64,000 nt of DNA from Gammaproteobacteria bacterium. GTDB taxonomy: Bacteria; Pseudomonadota; Gammaproteobacteria; GCA-001735895. The notes under the pieces were generated by a model that was not told where the DNA came from, made no database searches, and saw only the letters and a list, made by a program, of their open reading frames with translations. The DNA lies in assembly GCA_029862005.1 (NCBI GenBank), contig JAOTYD010000001.1, positions 1 to 64,000 of the forward strand, in the 5' to 3' direction. Numbering within the stretch: position 1 is the first letter of the stretch; each line of letters opens with the position of its first letter. Below, in pieces: positions 6,907 to 15,638 of the stretch. The position numbers were made by a program, and so were the translations under genes.

Positions 6907-7965
6907 ATGCCAGATAATACAGAAAAAAGTATACCCGGCTCCAAAAACTCGACTTACCTGCCCAACTTCTGCGATGGCGAGGCATTTTTACGCCTGTTGC
7001 TGGTGGTCGAATTGATCGCGATTGTATTCGCACTGGTCAGCTTCGGTGGCGGTAGCCTGTTCGTGCATATCTCGCTAATTTCGGTTGCGATGCTGTGGGT
7101 TGGCATGGCGACCGCGGCGGTGTTATGCGTGCTAATGCGTAAGAGTTGGCTCGGTAGTCATCTGCGCACCACGATCATCGCAATTTCGACAACCCTGCTG
7201 ATGACCTTGCTGGTCAGTTTCGGGAGTTTGAGCATGGGTGAAATGCTACGCTTTGGACCCACCGCGCAGGATGTCGGTTATACGTTGACGCGCAACCTGG
7301 CGGTAGCGGCAATCCTGATCGGTCTCGCGTTGCGTTACTTTTACCTCCACTACGAGTCCGATCAACGCCTTCAGGTGCAGGCACAGGCGCGACTGCAGGC
7401 ACTGCAGGCGCGCATACGACCGCATTTCCTGTTCAACAGCATGAATACCATCGCCAGTCTTACCCATGACCAGCCGGATCTCGCCGAACAGGCGATTGAG
7501 AATCTGTCGGACCTGTTTCGAGCAAGCCTGGCGGCTGAGTCCAGTATCTCCCTGCAACAGGAACTCGAGTTGACGCGCAGCTATATCGAGCTCGAGGCCC
7601 TGCGCCTGGGCGATCGGCTCGAGCTGATCTGGAAACTGCCATCACCGCCACCATCACTTAACCTGCCGGCGCTGACCCTGCAACCGCTGGTGGAAAACGC
7701 GATATACCATGGGATTGAACCCCTGCCCACCGGTGGCATCATCGAGATCGAAATTCGTCAATCTGACACCGATACTGAAATACTAATCTCCAACCCGGTG
7801 ATACCGGTACAACAGTCGGAACGCCGCCAGGGTAATCGCATGGCGATGGAGAATATTAAGGAACGCCTGGCGCTGGCTTTTGATGGACTGGCTTCAATGG
7901 CGTTATCCGAGACTGAGACACGCTATACTATAAAGTTAACGATTCCAACGGCGGAGACTTCGTGA
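6907..7965 (+). CDS. algZ: LytS-type sensor histidine kinase AlgZ/FimS
   Basis: Membrane sensor that signals to the AlgR regulator encoded next. From ATG 6907 the protein has about 352 residues. Four to five membrane segments lie in roughly residues 20-150. Next comes the His_kinase domain with phosphoacceptor [10 protein letters not shown], typical of LytS/AlgZ kinases rather than HisKA, and an ATPase N-box [10 protein letters not shown]. The gene overlaps algR by four bases (GTGA), so the pair is translationally coupled. In Pseudomonas this pair controls alginate, type IV pili and virulence; here that role is only inferred from orthology and the conserved argH-algZR-hemCD order. Confidence 0.9.
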   Translation: MPDNTEKSIPGSKNSTYLPNFCDGEAFLRLLLVVELIAIVFALVSFGGGSLFVHISLISVAMLWVGMATAAVLCVLMRKSWLGSHLRTTIIAISTTLLMTLLVSFGSLSMGEMLRFGPTAQDVGYTLTRNLAVAAILIGLALRYFYLHYESDQRLQVQAQARLQALQARIRPHFLFNSMNTIASLTHDQPDLAEQAIENLSDLFRASLAAESSISLQQELELTRSYIELEALRLGDRLELIWKLPSPPPSLNLPALTLQPLVENAIYHGIEPLPTGGIIEIEIRQSDTDTEILISNPVIPVQQSERRQGNRMAMENIKERLALAFDGLASMALSETETRYTIKLTIPTAETS

Positions 7966-8693
7966 AAATCCTGATAGTCGACGATGAAAAGCCGGCACGT
8001 GATCGCCTGGCGCGCATGGTAGGCGAACTCGATGCACATGAGCTGGTGGGCGAGGCGGTTAACGGGCTCGAGGCACTCGGCATGGCGCAAAGCCTGGAAC
8101 CCGATATCGTGCTACTCGATATCCGGATGCCGGGCATGGATGGCATTGAAGCCGCGCGCCATATCGCCAAGCTCGATGAACCACCAGCGGTCATTTTTAT
8201 TACCGCGTTTTCGGACCATGCCCTCGAAGCCTTCGAAACCCATGCGGTCGACTACCTGCTGAAGCCGGTCAAGCAGGAGCGCCTGCAGGCGGCGCTGGAT
8301 GCAACCATCCGTCCGACCCGCGCCCAGGCCTCCCGCAGCAACGGTGTGCTGTCAGGGCTCGAGGCGCGCCAGCATATTTGTGCACGGGTACGCGGCAGCC
8401 TAGTGCTGGTACCGATCGATAACATCTATTATTTTCACGCCGAACAGAAATATGTCACCGTACGCCATACCGAGGGCGAGGTTTTGATCGAGGACGCGCT
8501 CAAGGGCCTTGAGTCCGAGTTTGGCGACCGCTTCCATCGCATCCATCGTAACGCGCTGGTCAGCCTGTCGCGACTGGCCGGGATGCAATCCGAAAATGAC
8601 GGCCACCGGGTCATCTTCCGCGATATTGACGATACCCTCGAAGTCAGCCGCCGGCATTTGCCGGGCGTGCGCAAGATTATCAGGAACCTGTAA
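7962..8693 (+). CDS. algR: LytTR response regulator AlgR
   Basis: A 243-residue regulator. The N-terminal receiver has acidic residues in IVDDEK, phosphoacceptor Asp near 53 in LLDIRMPG, Thr in FITAFS and Lys in LLKPVK. The C-terminal LytTR DNA-binding domain (about residues 130-240) contains [15 protein letters not shown] and [11 protein letters not shown]. It starts with GTG inside the end of algZ and ends five bases before hemC, so it may share a transcript with the heme genes. Direct targets cannot be read from this window. Confidence 0.92.
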   Translation: MKILIVDDEKPARDRLARMVGELDAHELVGEAVNGLEALGMAQSLEPDIVLLDIRMPGMDGIEAARHIAKLDEPPAVIFITAFSDHALEAFETHAVDYLLKPVKQERLQAALDATIRPTRAQASRSNGVLSGLEARQHICARVRGSLVLVPIDNIYYFHAEQKYVTVRHTEGEVLIEDALKGLESEFGDRFHRIHRNALVSLSRLAGMQSENDGHRVIFRDIDDTLEVSRRHLPGVRKIIRNL

Positions 8694-8698
8694 CGGGT

Positions 8699-9631
8699 AT
8701 GACCGAGACCCGATCTGAATTGCGCATCGCTACCCGTGCCAGCCCGCTGGCGCTGTGGCAGGCAGAGCATGTGGCGGCTCGTCTCGAAGCATTGCATTCA
8801 CATCTCAAGGTTTCGCTGGTGACGATGAAAACCCGCGGCGACAAGATGCTCGATTCACCGCTTGCCAAGGTTGGCGGCAAGGGCCTGTTTGTCAAGGAGC
8901 TGGAGCAGGGTTTGCTCGACGGTCGCGCCGACCTGGCGGTGCATTCACTCAAGGATGTGCCGGTACATTTTCCGGACGGGCTTGAGCTCGCACTCGTTAT
9001 GGAACGTGAAGACCCGCGCGATGCCTTCGTTTCGAATCGGTATGCCAGGCTCTCCGAAATGCCTGATGGCACGCTGGTCGGCACTTCCAGCCTGCGTCGT
9101 CAGACCCAGTTACGTGAACGTTATCCCGGGCTGCGAGTCGACTGGTTGCGCGGCAATGTCAATACCCGCCTGTCGAAACTTGATGCCGGCGAGTTCGATG
9201 CCATTATCCTCGCGGCAGCGGGATTGCAGCGCCTCGGCTTTGCCGAGCGCATCAAGGTCGCGATTGAGCCTGAAGAGTGCCTGCCAGCTATTGGCCAGGG
9301 CGTGCTCGGTATCGAGATTCGTGGCGATGACCAGCAACTGCGCGAACTGATTGCGCCGCTTGAGCATACTGAAACCACGCTCCGGATCGTGGCCGAGCGT
9401 GCCTTGAATCAAACCCTGAATGGTGGCTGCCAGGTACCGATCGCCGGGTATGCGGTACTTGAGCAGGATCAGATATACCTGCGGGGGTTGGTGGGGGAGC
9501 CCGACGGCAGTAAAATTCTACGAGCCGAAATCCGCGGTAACCGCTCCGAGGCGCACGATCTGGGAGTACAACTGGCACATCAACTGCTGGCACAGGGTGC
9601 CGATAGCATTCTCGCCAGGCTACGGGATTAA
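8699..9631 (+). CDS. hemC: Hydroxymethylbilane synthase (porphobilinogen deaminase)
   Basis: Joins four porphobilinogens into hydroxymethylbilane in tetrapyrrole synthesis. A 310-residue, full-length protein. Visible features: N-terminal [14 protein letters not shown], catalytic Asp in the loop [21 protein letters not shown] arginines that hold the growing chain, and Cys244 in [13 protein letters not shown], which binds the dipyrromethane cofactor. It is followed two bases later by hemD, the next enzyme. Confidence 0.97.
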   Translation: MTETRSELRIATRASPLALWQAEHVAARLEALHSHLKVSLVTMKTRGDKMLDSPLAKVGGKGLFVKELEQGLLDGRADLAVHSLKDVPVHFPDGLELALVMEREDPRDAFVSNRYARLSEMPDGTLVGTSSLRRQTQLRERYPGLRVDWLRGNVNTRLSKLDAGEFDAIILAAAGLQRLGFAERIKVAIEPEECLPAIGQGVLGIEIRGDDQQLRELIAPLEHTETTLRIVAERALNQTLNGGCQVPIAGYAVLEQDQIYLRGLVGEPDGSKILRAEIRGNRSEAHDLGVQLAHQLLAQGADSILARLRD

Positions 9632-9633
9632 GT

Positions 9634-10413
9634 ATGGTGTCAGGGCTGCAGGGCCAGGTAATTCTGAATACCCGGCCTCGGCATCAGCAGGCCGAACTCA
9701 CCGCGCTACTCGAGCGGGATGGTGCGCGGGTCTTGTCGTTTCCGGTAATTGAAATCGCACCAATTGAAAATCCTGACCTTGAACAACGCCTGGCCCGGGA
9801 GATCCCGCAGTTCGATATCCTATTGTTTGTCAGTCGTAACGCGGTCGATGGCGCATTTCGTATGCTCGACGCGTCGCGGCTTGCATCGAACCGGTCTTTT
9901 GGCGTGATCGGTACAGCGACACGACGCGCGCTGGCCGACCGGGTCGCGAACCTGGATCAGTGCCTGGTCGCGGGCGAACCCTATAACAGTGAAGCCTTGC
10001 TTGATGCCGATGAATTGCAGCAGGTTGCAGGTAAACGCATTATGATTTTTCGCGGTCAACAGGGGCGCAACCTGCTCGGAGAAGAACTGGTTGCACGCGG
10101 TGCCGAGGTCCGCTATTGCGAGGTCTATCGCCGCGAGCTGCCGCAACGTGATCTATCTGCCTTCAATCGACTGGTTGCCGAGACGTTTCCAACGCTTGCA
10201 ATATTGACCAGCAACGAGGGCATGCATAACCTGTTTGAGCTGGTGGATGCCGATGCCGCGGAGCGATTACGCCAGATCCCGTGGCTTTTGATCAGCGAAA
10301 GAATGCGTGAATCGGCGTTGAAACTGGGACATAATGCGACCATCGTTATCGCACGCAGCGCCAGCGACGAAGGCGTTCAGCAGTCGATAAGCGAATGGGC
10401 TGATCAGCGATAA
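9634..10413 (+). CDS. hemD: Uroporphyrinogen-III synthase
   Basis: Closes hydroxymethylbilane to uroporphyrinogen III with inversion of ring D. The 259-residue protein has the weakly conserved two-domain HemD fold: N-terminal VILNTRPRHQQAELTALLE, middle FDILLFVSRNAVDGAFRML, and the second-domain marker TLAILTSNEGMHNLFEL. HemD proteins have few invariant residues, so the call also relies on position between hemC and hemX. The start follows the hemC stop by two bases. Confidence 0.93.
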   Translation: MVSGLQGQVILNTRPRHQQAELTALLERDGARVLSFPVIEIAPIENPDLEQRLAREIPQFDILLFVSRNAVDGAFRMLDASRLASNRSFGVIGTATRRALADRVANLDQCLVAGEPYNSEALLDADELQQVAGKRIMIFRGQQGRNLLGEELVARGAEVRYCEVYRRELPQRDLSAFNRLVAETFPTLAILTSNEGMHNLFELVDADAAERLRQIPWLLISERMRESALKLGHNATIVIARSASDEGVQQSISEWADQR

Positions 10414-10432
10414 CATCGACACTAACCAGAAT

Positions 10433-11710
10433 ATGATTAAAGAAGAATCATCAGGCGACAAGGAAACCGGTACCGAGGTCCAGTCTACCGATACGGATAA
10501 CGCGGAGACAAGCGATCTCGAAATCGAGCTTGAAACTGAAGAATCTGGCAATGGCGAAATTTCGCCGGCAGCTGAACCCGAGGGAGAGGCACCTGTAGAA
10601 TCCGATACCTCGTCCGAACCCGGAGACGAGGTACCCGAAGAAGCTGAAATCTCGCCCGAGCCCAAACCCGAGACAGAACAGAATGTACCGCCTAAACCGC
10701 GCCGCTCCTGGTTCGGCTTTTTCAATTTCCTGTTAATCCTGGTGCTCGCGGGTGCCGCGGGTTATTACTGGTGGCAACAGCAACAGGTCGCTCGAGACTA
10801 TGAGTCCGCACTCACCGATCTCGAACAGCAACTCGCCAGCAAGGCTGAAAATGCCCGGCTCGAATCCAGCCTGTCGCCCCTTAAAAGCGATCTCGGCAGT
10901 CTCGGCAGAAAGCTCGACGAGCTCGGGGTCGAACAGCAGGGCTTGCGGGAGTCGAGCGAAAAGCTCTACGAGCTGTATGGTCGCGACAAGAATGACTGGC
11001 AGCTTGCAGAAGTCGAGTACCTGATGCGTGTAGCCCAGCACAAGCTGATCCTGCAGGACGACTTCGAAGGTGCCGCGATCACGCTGCAGGCGGCCAGTGA
11101 CCGGATCGCGCTCACCGCTGATCCCGGTTTATTGCCGGTCCGGGTCAAGATCAGCGAGGAAATCGCCGACCTCAAAACACGCAAGCGCGCCGACCTGGTG
11201 GGCATGACGCTGATCCTGGCGCAATTGCGGCGCCAGGTGCGGGTGCTTGAACCCGGCTTCGCGTTGCGCGTGGACGAACCTGCCTCGCCAGCACCGGAAA
11301 CTCCGGCATCACAGGACTGGTTCGATCGGTTCAACGCGTTTATCGATTCATTGGTCAAGGTGCGCAACGAGGCAACCCAGCCTTCCGAGATCGAGGCCAA
11401 TATTGCCGATGTCGGTGAAACCCTGGAAGACAACCTGAAGCTTGCGCGCTGGGCGGTGCTCGAGCGTGACGGCAGGCAGTACCTGCGTTTGATCGAGCAG
11501 AGCCTGCGCCTGTTTCGCGAATTCTACGATCTCGATAACGCGGCCAACCATGACTTCATGACCCAGTTGCAGGAACTGCAGAAAATGGAGTTAAAACCGG
11601 AAAAACCGGACATCACCGGTTCGTTGCGCGAATTGCTGCGCATTCTAAGCCAGCGTGAGAACGAACCGCAACCCGATGCAACCGAAGCCCCGGAGCCTGA
11701 CAATGGTTAA
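10433..11710 (+). CDS. hemX: HemX, membrane protein of the hemCDXY operon
   Basis: A 425-residue protein annotated by homology as 'uroporphyrinogen-III C-methyltransferase-like' in many genomes, although it lacks the SAM-binding methyltransferase fold. Residues 1-90 are a disordered, very acidic, Pro/Glu-rich region. A single membrane helix follows at about 99-113 (FFNFLLILVLAGAAGYYWW), then a coiled coil and a helical periplasmic domain with the typical QLAEVEYLMRVAQHKLIL. It overlaps hemY by eight bases. Its role is not established; a scaffold for heme-synthesis enzymes has been proposed. Confidence 0.9.
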   Translation: MIKEESSGDKETGTEVQSTDTDNAETSDLEIELETEESGNGEISPAAEPEGEAPVESDTSSEPGDEVPEEAEISPEPKPETEQNVPPKPRRSWFGFFNFLLILVLAGAAGYYWWQQQQVARDYESALTDLEQQLASKAENARLESSLSPLKSDLGSLGRKLDELGVEQQGLRESSEKLYELYGRDKNDWQLAEVEYLMRVAQHKLILQDDFEGAAITLQAASDRIALTADPGLLPVRVKISEEIADLKTRKRADLVGMTLILAQLRRQVRVLEPGFALRVDEPASPAPETPASQDWFDRFNAFIDSLVKVRNEATQPSEIEANIADVGETLEDNLKLARWAVLERDGRQYLRLIEQSLRLFREFYDLDNAANHDFMTQLQELQKMELKPEKPDITGSLRELLRILSQRENEPQPDATEAPEPDNG

Positions 11711-12896
11711 GTTTATCGTCGGCCTGTTAATCCTGGTAATTCTGGTGCTCGGCGCCGTATTGCTGGTGCGCGAAGATCCGGGTTTCCTGTTGCTGCGTTA
11801 CCGTGATTACTCGGTTGAAACCACGCTTGCGTTTGCGCTGGCAGCGCTGATCGTAGTGGTGATCGCGATTTATTATGCACTCCGGTTCCTGCGCGGCATC
11901 TGGCGCCTGCCCCGCACGGTGCGTCGCCAGTCGCAAAACCGGCGTTATGCCCGGGCAAGGCGGCAACTTAACATGGGTCTGATCGACCTCGCCGAGGGAC
12001 GATTCGAAAAGGCGGAGGTTCAGTTGATGCGCCTCGTCGATCACAGCGATAGCCCGCTGGTGCATTATCTTGCGGCGGCCCGCGCGGCCCAACTGCAGGG
12101 CAAACACGACGCCAGGGATAATTACCTGAAGGATGCCCACGAAGCCAATCCCGATGCGGAGCTCGCGATCGGTGTTACCCAGGCCGAACTCCAGCTTGCG
12201 CATAAGCAGACCGAGCAGGCATTGGCGACGTTGACCCATCTGCACAGTATCGCGCCGCGCCACGACTACGTGACCATGTTACTGGCACGCGCCTACCATG
12301 ATCTGAAAGACTGGGGGGCGTTGGTTGAAATTCTGCCGGAGGTGAGACGCAAGAAATTGTTCAAGGAAGCGCGAATCAAGGAGATCGAACAGGCGACCTA
12401 CCGCGGAATACTTGATCAGTCCCGCGATGACCAGCAAGGTTTTGAACAGGCCTGGAGTAAAATTCCCAAGGACCTGCAATCGGATGTTGTCATGACACGC
12501 TACTATCTCGACCTGGTGGCGAGCCAGGGCTGGCGCAGCAGTAAAGCCGAGCAGCTCTTCCTGAAATCGCTGGATAATCAATGGGATGACGAGTTGATAG
12601 AGAGCTACGGTCGATTCGAAGCGAAAGACGCGAACCTGCAACTGTCGCGCGCCGAAAAATGGCTCGATGACTTCGGTCAGAATGAAAATCTGCTGTTGGC
12701 GCTGGGGCGGATTGCGATGCGCGCGCGTCTGTGGGGTAAAGCCCAGGGCTATTTTGAAGCCAGTATTGGCGCCAGGGCAACACCGGCTGCCTGCCTCGCA
12801 CTTGCAGAGCTGTTCGAGGACCAGTTACAACAGCCCGATAAGGCTGCCCATTATTACCAGCAGGGACTCAAGCTCAGTCTTGAAAAAAATTCCTGA
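11703..12896 (+). CDS. hemY: HemY, TPR-containing inner-membrane protein
   Basis: From ATG 11703 it has about 397 residues. Two N-terminal membrane helices (about 3-22 and 42-60) flank VREDPGFLLLRYRDYSVETT, a hallmark of the HemY N-domain. The rest is a TPR-like alpha-solenoid. This is the gammaproteobacterial HemY, unrelated to the Bacillus protoporphyrinogen oxidase of the same name. An ATG 48 bases earlier is in frame but lies in the hemX coding end, so the later start was chosen. Last gene of the hemCDXY run; its precise role is unknown. Confidence 0.9.
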   Translation: MVKFIVGLLILVILVLGAVLLVREDPGFLLLRYRDYSVETTLAFALAALIVVVIAIYYALRFLRGIWRLPRTVRRQSQNRRYARARRQLNMGLIDLAEGRFEKAEVQLMRLVDHSDSPLVHYLAAARAAQLQGKHDARDNYLKDAHEANPDAELAIGVTQAELQLAHKQTEQALATLTHLHSIAPRHDYVTMLLARAYHDLKDWGALVEILPEVRRKKLFKEARIKEIEQATYRGILDQSRDDQQGFEQAWSKIPKDLQSDVVMTRYYLDLVASQGWRSSKAEQLFLKSLDNQWDDELIESYGRFEAKDANLQLSRAEKWLDDFGQNENLLLALGRIAMRARLWGKAQGYFEASIGARATPAACLALAELFEDQLQQPDKAAHYYQQGLKLSLEKNS

Positions 12897-12913
12897 AGTA
12901 GGTTTCAGGAGAT

Positions 12914-13687
12914 ATGGAAACCTATGATAAAAAAGCAGCCGAGCTGATCGAGCGCAGCTACCGGACCCCCGAAATTGTGAATCAACGGTTGCGCACGCTG
13001 GCCGCGCTCGCGCTTGCCAACGGTGAATCCGTTCTTGATGCCGGGTGCGGCACCGGGCTACTGCTGGAACAGGAGGCACTTGCCGTGGGTCCCGAGGGGC
13101 GAGCCGAGGGAGTTGATTTTAGCGAGGCAATGCTGGCCCACGCGCGCCGGCGTTGTGGTGGGCTCGAACAGGTCAACCTGCAGCAGGGTAGTATTGAAAC
13201 CCTGCCATTCGACGAGGCCAGTTTCGATGCACTGAGTTGCACCCAGACCTTGCTCTACGTAAAGGACCTGGAAAAAGCGCTGGCCGAGTTTTATCGTCTG
13301 CTAAGGCCGGGTGGACGCATCGCCATCATCGAAACCGACTGGAGCGGTGCGATCATCAACAGCCTTGACCAGTCCGTGACTCGCAAAATTCTTGATTCCT
13401 GGGGACGCGCCGTGATTAATCCGAGCCTGCCGCGCCGCTTGCGTCCCATTCTCAGGAAATTCGGCTTCGACGCAGTGCGCGTGGAAGCAATACCGGTACT
13501 CAACGCAAGTTACACGGAGAACAGTTTCTCGGCGAACATGCTGCAAAATTTTGCCAGTGCAGCACGCAAGGTGGATGCTATCTCGGCGGAGGAATCCGAG
13601 ACCTGGCTCGAAGGTATCGAGCGTATTATTCAGGCGGACGAATACTTTTTTTGTGTTAACCGATTCCTGTTTACCGCGATAAGATAG
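12914..13687 (+). CDS. Class I SAM-dependent methyltransferase
   Basis: A 257-residue protein with the Rossmann SAM-binding motif I VLDAGCGTGLLL (about residues 40-51), an acidic motif II GVDFSEAML, motif III with the SIETLPFDEASFDALSC segment, and the LRPGGRIAIIE strand. These fit the UbiE/Methyltransf_11 group. A strong ribosome-binding site (CAGGAG) precedes ATG 12914. The helical C-terminal part may bind substrate. The methyl acceptor is not predictable; ubiquinone- or arsenite-type enzymes have other marks not seen here. Confidence 0.85.
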   Translation: METYDKKAAELIERSYRTPEIVNQRLRTLAALALANGESVLDAGCGTGLLLEQEALAVGPEGRAEGVDFSEAMLAHARRRCGGLEQVNLQQGSIETLPFDEASFDALSCTQTLLYVKDLEKALAEFYRLLRPGGRIAIIETDWSGAIINSLDQSVTRKILDSWGRAVINPSLPRRLRPILRKFGFDAVRVEAIPVLNASYTENSFSANMLQNFASAARKVDAISAEESETWLEGIERIIQADEYFFCVNRFLFTAIR

Positions 13688-13717
13688 GGTCGGAGTCAAT
13701 TTCTGTGGGGAGAAGTC

Positions 13718-14077
13718 ATGACACATCACTACGAAGGTAGCTGCCACTGCGGCGCAGTCAGGTTTGCTTACGATGGTGAGGAAATCACGCAGGCACTGCG
13801 CTGCACCTGCTCGATTTGCCGGCGCAAGGGCGCGCTGATGAGTACCGAAGCGATCCCGGTGGAGGCGCTTAAAATCGAGGCCAACCCTGACGATATAGGG
13901 CTTTACCAGTTCGGTAGCAAAGTTGCCAAGCACTACTTCTGTAAACACTGCGGTATTTACACCCATAACGAAATGCTACGCATTCCGGGTCATTGCCGTG
14001 TTAACCTCGGTTGTATCGACGATATCGATACCAGCGACATGGAAGTTACCGTGTTTGATGGTAAAAACCTGCTCTAG
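13718..14077 (+). CDS. GFA/CENP-V family zinc protein
   Basis: A 119-residue protein with the zinc-binding cysteines of the GFA (glutathione-dependent formaldehyde-activating enzyme) family: GSCHCGAVRF, CTCSICRRKG and YFCKHCGIYTH. Members bind structural and catalytic zinc. The prototype speeds formation of S-hydroxymethylglutathione, but most relatives have unknown substrates. A GGGGAG ribosome-binding site lies before the ATG. A role in C1 or formaldehyde handling is possible because choline breakdown genes follow, but that is inference. Confidence 0.88.
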   Translation: MTHHYEGSCHCGAVRFAYDGEEITQALRCTCSICRRKGALMSTEAIPVEALKIEANPDDIGLYQFGSKVAKHYFCKHCGIYTHNEMLRIPGHCRVNLGCIDDIDTSDMEVTVFDGKNLL

Positions 14078-14105
14078 ATTGCGACTCGACCGGTAGATTA
14101 CCGAT

Positions 14106-15638
14106 ATGCAGAACATCCTCATCGTGATGGCCGACCAGCTCAGCGCGCTCGCGCTGGGTTGCTATCAAAATGCCGTTGTCAAAAGCCCGCATATCGATCG
14201 ACTCGCTGAAGAGGGCGTGATTTTCAACGCGGCTTATAGTTCGAGTCCGTTGTGCACGCCGGCACGCTATGCATTTATGACCGGCCAGAACGTCTCTGCC
14301 TGCGGCGGCTTCGACAACGCCTCCTACCTGCCTGCCACGATGCCGACTTTTGCGCACTACCTGCGCCTGATGGGCTACCGCACCTGTCTCTCGGGCAAGA
14401 TGCATTTTGTCGGGCCGGATCAGCTACATGGTTTCGAGGATCGCGTCACCACGGATATTTACCCGGCCGATTTCGGCTGGATTCCCGACTGGACAAAACC
14501 CGACGAGCGCATCGACCTGTGGTATCACAACATGTCCAGCGTGAAACAGGCCGGCGTTGCAGCGATCACCAATCAGCTGGCTTACGATGATGAAGTTGGC
14601 GCGCAGGCACTGCGCGTGCTTTACGATCATGCGCGCGGTGAAGATGAACGCCCGCTGTGCCTGGTGACGAGCTTTATTCATCCACACGATCCCTACGCCA
14701 CGCGGCAACAGTACTGGGATCTGTACCAAGACGTCGATATACCGCTGCCCTCGGTCCCGCGCCCGTCGCAGCAGGATGCACACAACGCACGCCTGGAAAA
14801 AGCGATTGCGCTGGATGCGGTCGATATCCAGGAGCAGGACATTCTGAACGCGCGTCGGGCCTACTACGGTAACGTCAGTTATGTCGATGAATGGGTAGGA
14901 CGATTGCGCTCAACCCTTGACGAGTGCGGTATGGGGGATAACACGACAATCATGTTTACCTCGGATCACGGCGACATGCTGGGTGAATTTGGACTTTGGT
15001 ACAAAATGAGTTTTCGGGAATGGTCAAATCGCATTCCGATGATTGTGCACCAGCCGCAGCGCTTCAAAGCGCGGCAGGTGAAGGCGCCGGTAGCACAGGT
15101 CGATGTTTTACCGACGTTGATCGATATCGCTGCCGAGGCCACGGGCAGTGAAAAACCGTTACCGATCGACCCGCTGCACGGACGTTCGCTGGTGCCACTT
15201 TGCGATGGTGATGCCAGCGGCGATCCTGATGCCTGTGTCAGTGAGTATCTGGCTGAGGGTACCGGCGCCCCAATGCTGATGATAAGACGGGGACAGTATA
15301 AATACATTTCCTGCAACACTGATCCCGAACAGTTATTCGATCTGGACGAGGATCCCAACGAACTGGAAAATTTGCAGCATCACGAGCGGCTCGAAAGTTT
15401 TCGTCGTGAAGCTGCGGACTACTGGGACGCTGCGGCACTTCGGGAATCGGTTATTCGTGACCAGCAGCGTCGGCGCGCGGTGCACGCGGCGTTGAGGGTC
15501 GGTCGTTACCAGAGCTGGGATTTCAACCCGACGCGGGAGGCATCGGAAGAGTATACCCGCAGCCATTTGGATTTGACCCGTTTTGACATTACCTCTCGTT
15601 TCCCGAGACCGGCGGCATTTAATCCGAAAAGAAAATGA
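14106..15638 (+). CDS. betC: Choline-sulfatase
   Basis: Hydrolyses choline-O-sulfate to choline and sulfate, giving the precursor of the osmoprotectant glycine betaine and also sulfur. A 510-residue sulfatase: metal-binding NILIVMADQ at the N-terminus, Cys50 in SPLCTPARYAFMTG as the residue converted to formylglycine, TSDHGDMLGE for metal binding, the family segment TTDIYPADFGW, and the choline-sulfatase C-terminal domain with RVGRYQSWDFNP. The stop overlaps the next gene, a sensor kinase, by four bases. No betA, betB or betI is seen nearby. Confidence 0.93.
   Translation: MQNILIVMADQLSALALGCYQNAVVKSPHIDRLAEEGVIFNAAYSSSPLCTPARYAFMTGQNVSACGGFDNASYLPATMPTFAHYLRLMGYRTCLSGKMHFVGPDQLHGFEDRVTTDIYPADFGWIPDWTKPDERIDLWYHNMSSVKQAGVAAITNQLAYDDEVGAQALRVLYDHARGEDERPLCLVTSFIHPHDPYATRQQYWDLYQDVDIPLPSVPRPSQQDAHNARLEKAIALDAVDIQEQDILNARRAYYGNVSYVDEWVGRLRSTLDECGMGDNTTIMFTSDHGDMLGEFGLWYKMSFREWSNRIPMIVHQPQRFKARQVKAPVAQVDVLPTLIDIAAEATGSEKPLPIDPLHGRSLVPLCDGDASGDPDACVSEYLAEGTGAPMLMIRRGQYKYISCNTDPEQLFDLDEDPNELENLQHHERLESFRREAADYWDAAALRESVIRDQQRRRAVHAALRVGRYQSWDFNPTREASEEYTRSHLDLTRFDITSRFPRPAAFNPKRK

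Noticed and set aside
9110-9593. Open frames antisense to hemC (and similar ones opposite atpA, mnmG, argH and others)
   Set aside because: They lie fully opposite well-supported genes, have Arg/Ser/Pro-rich composition and no family features.
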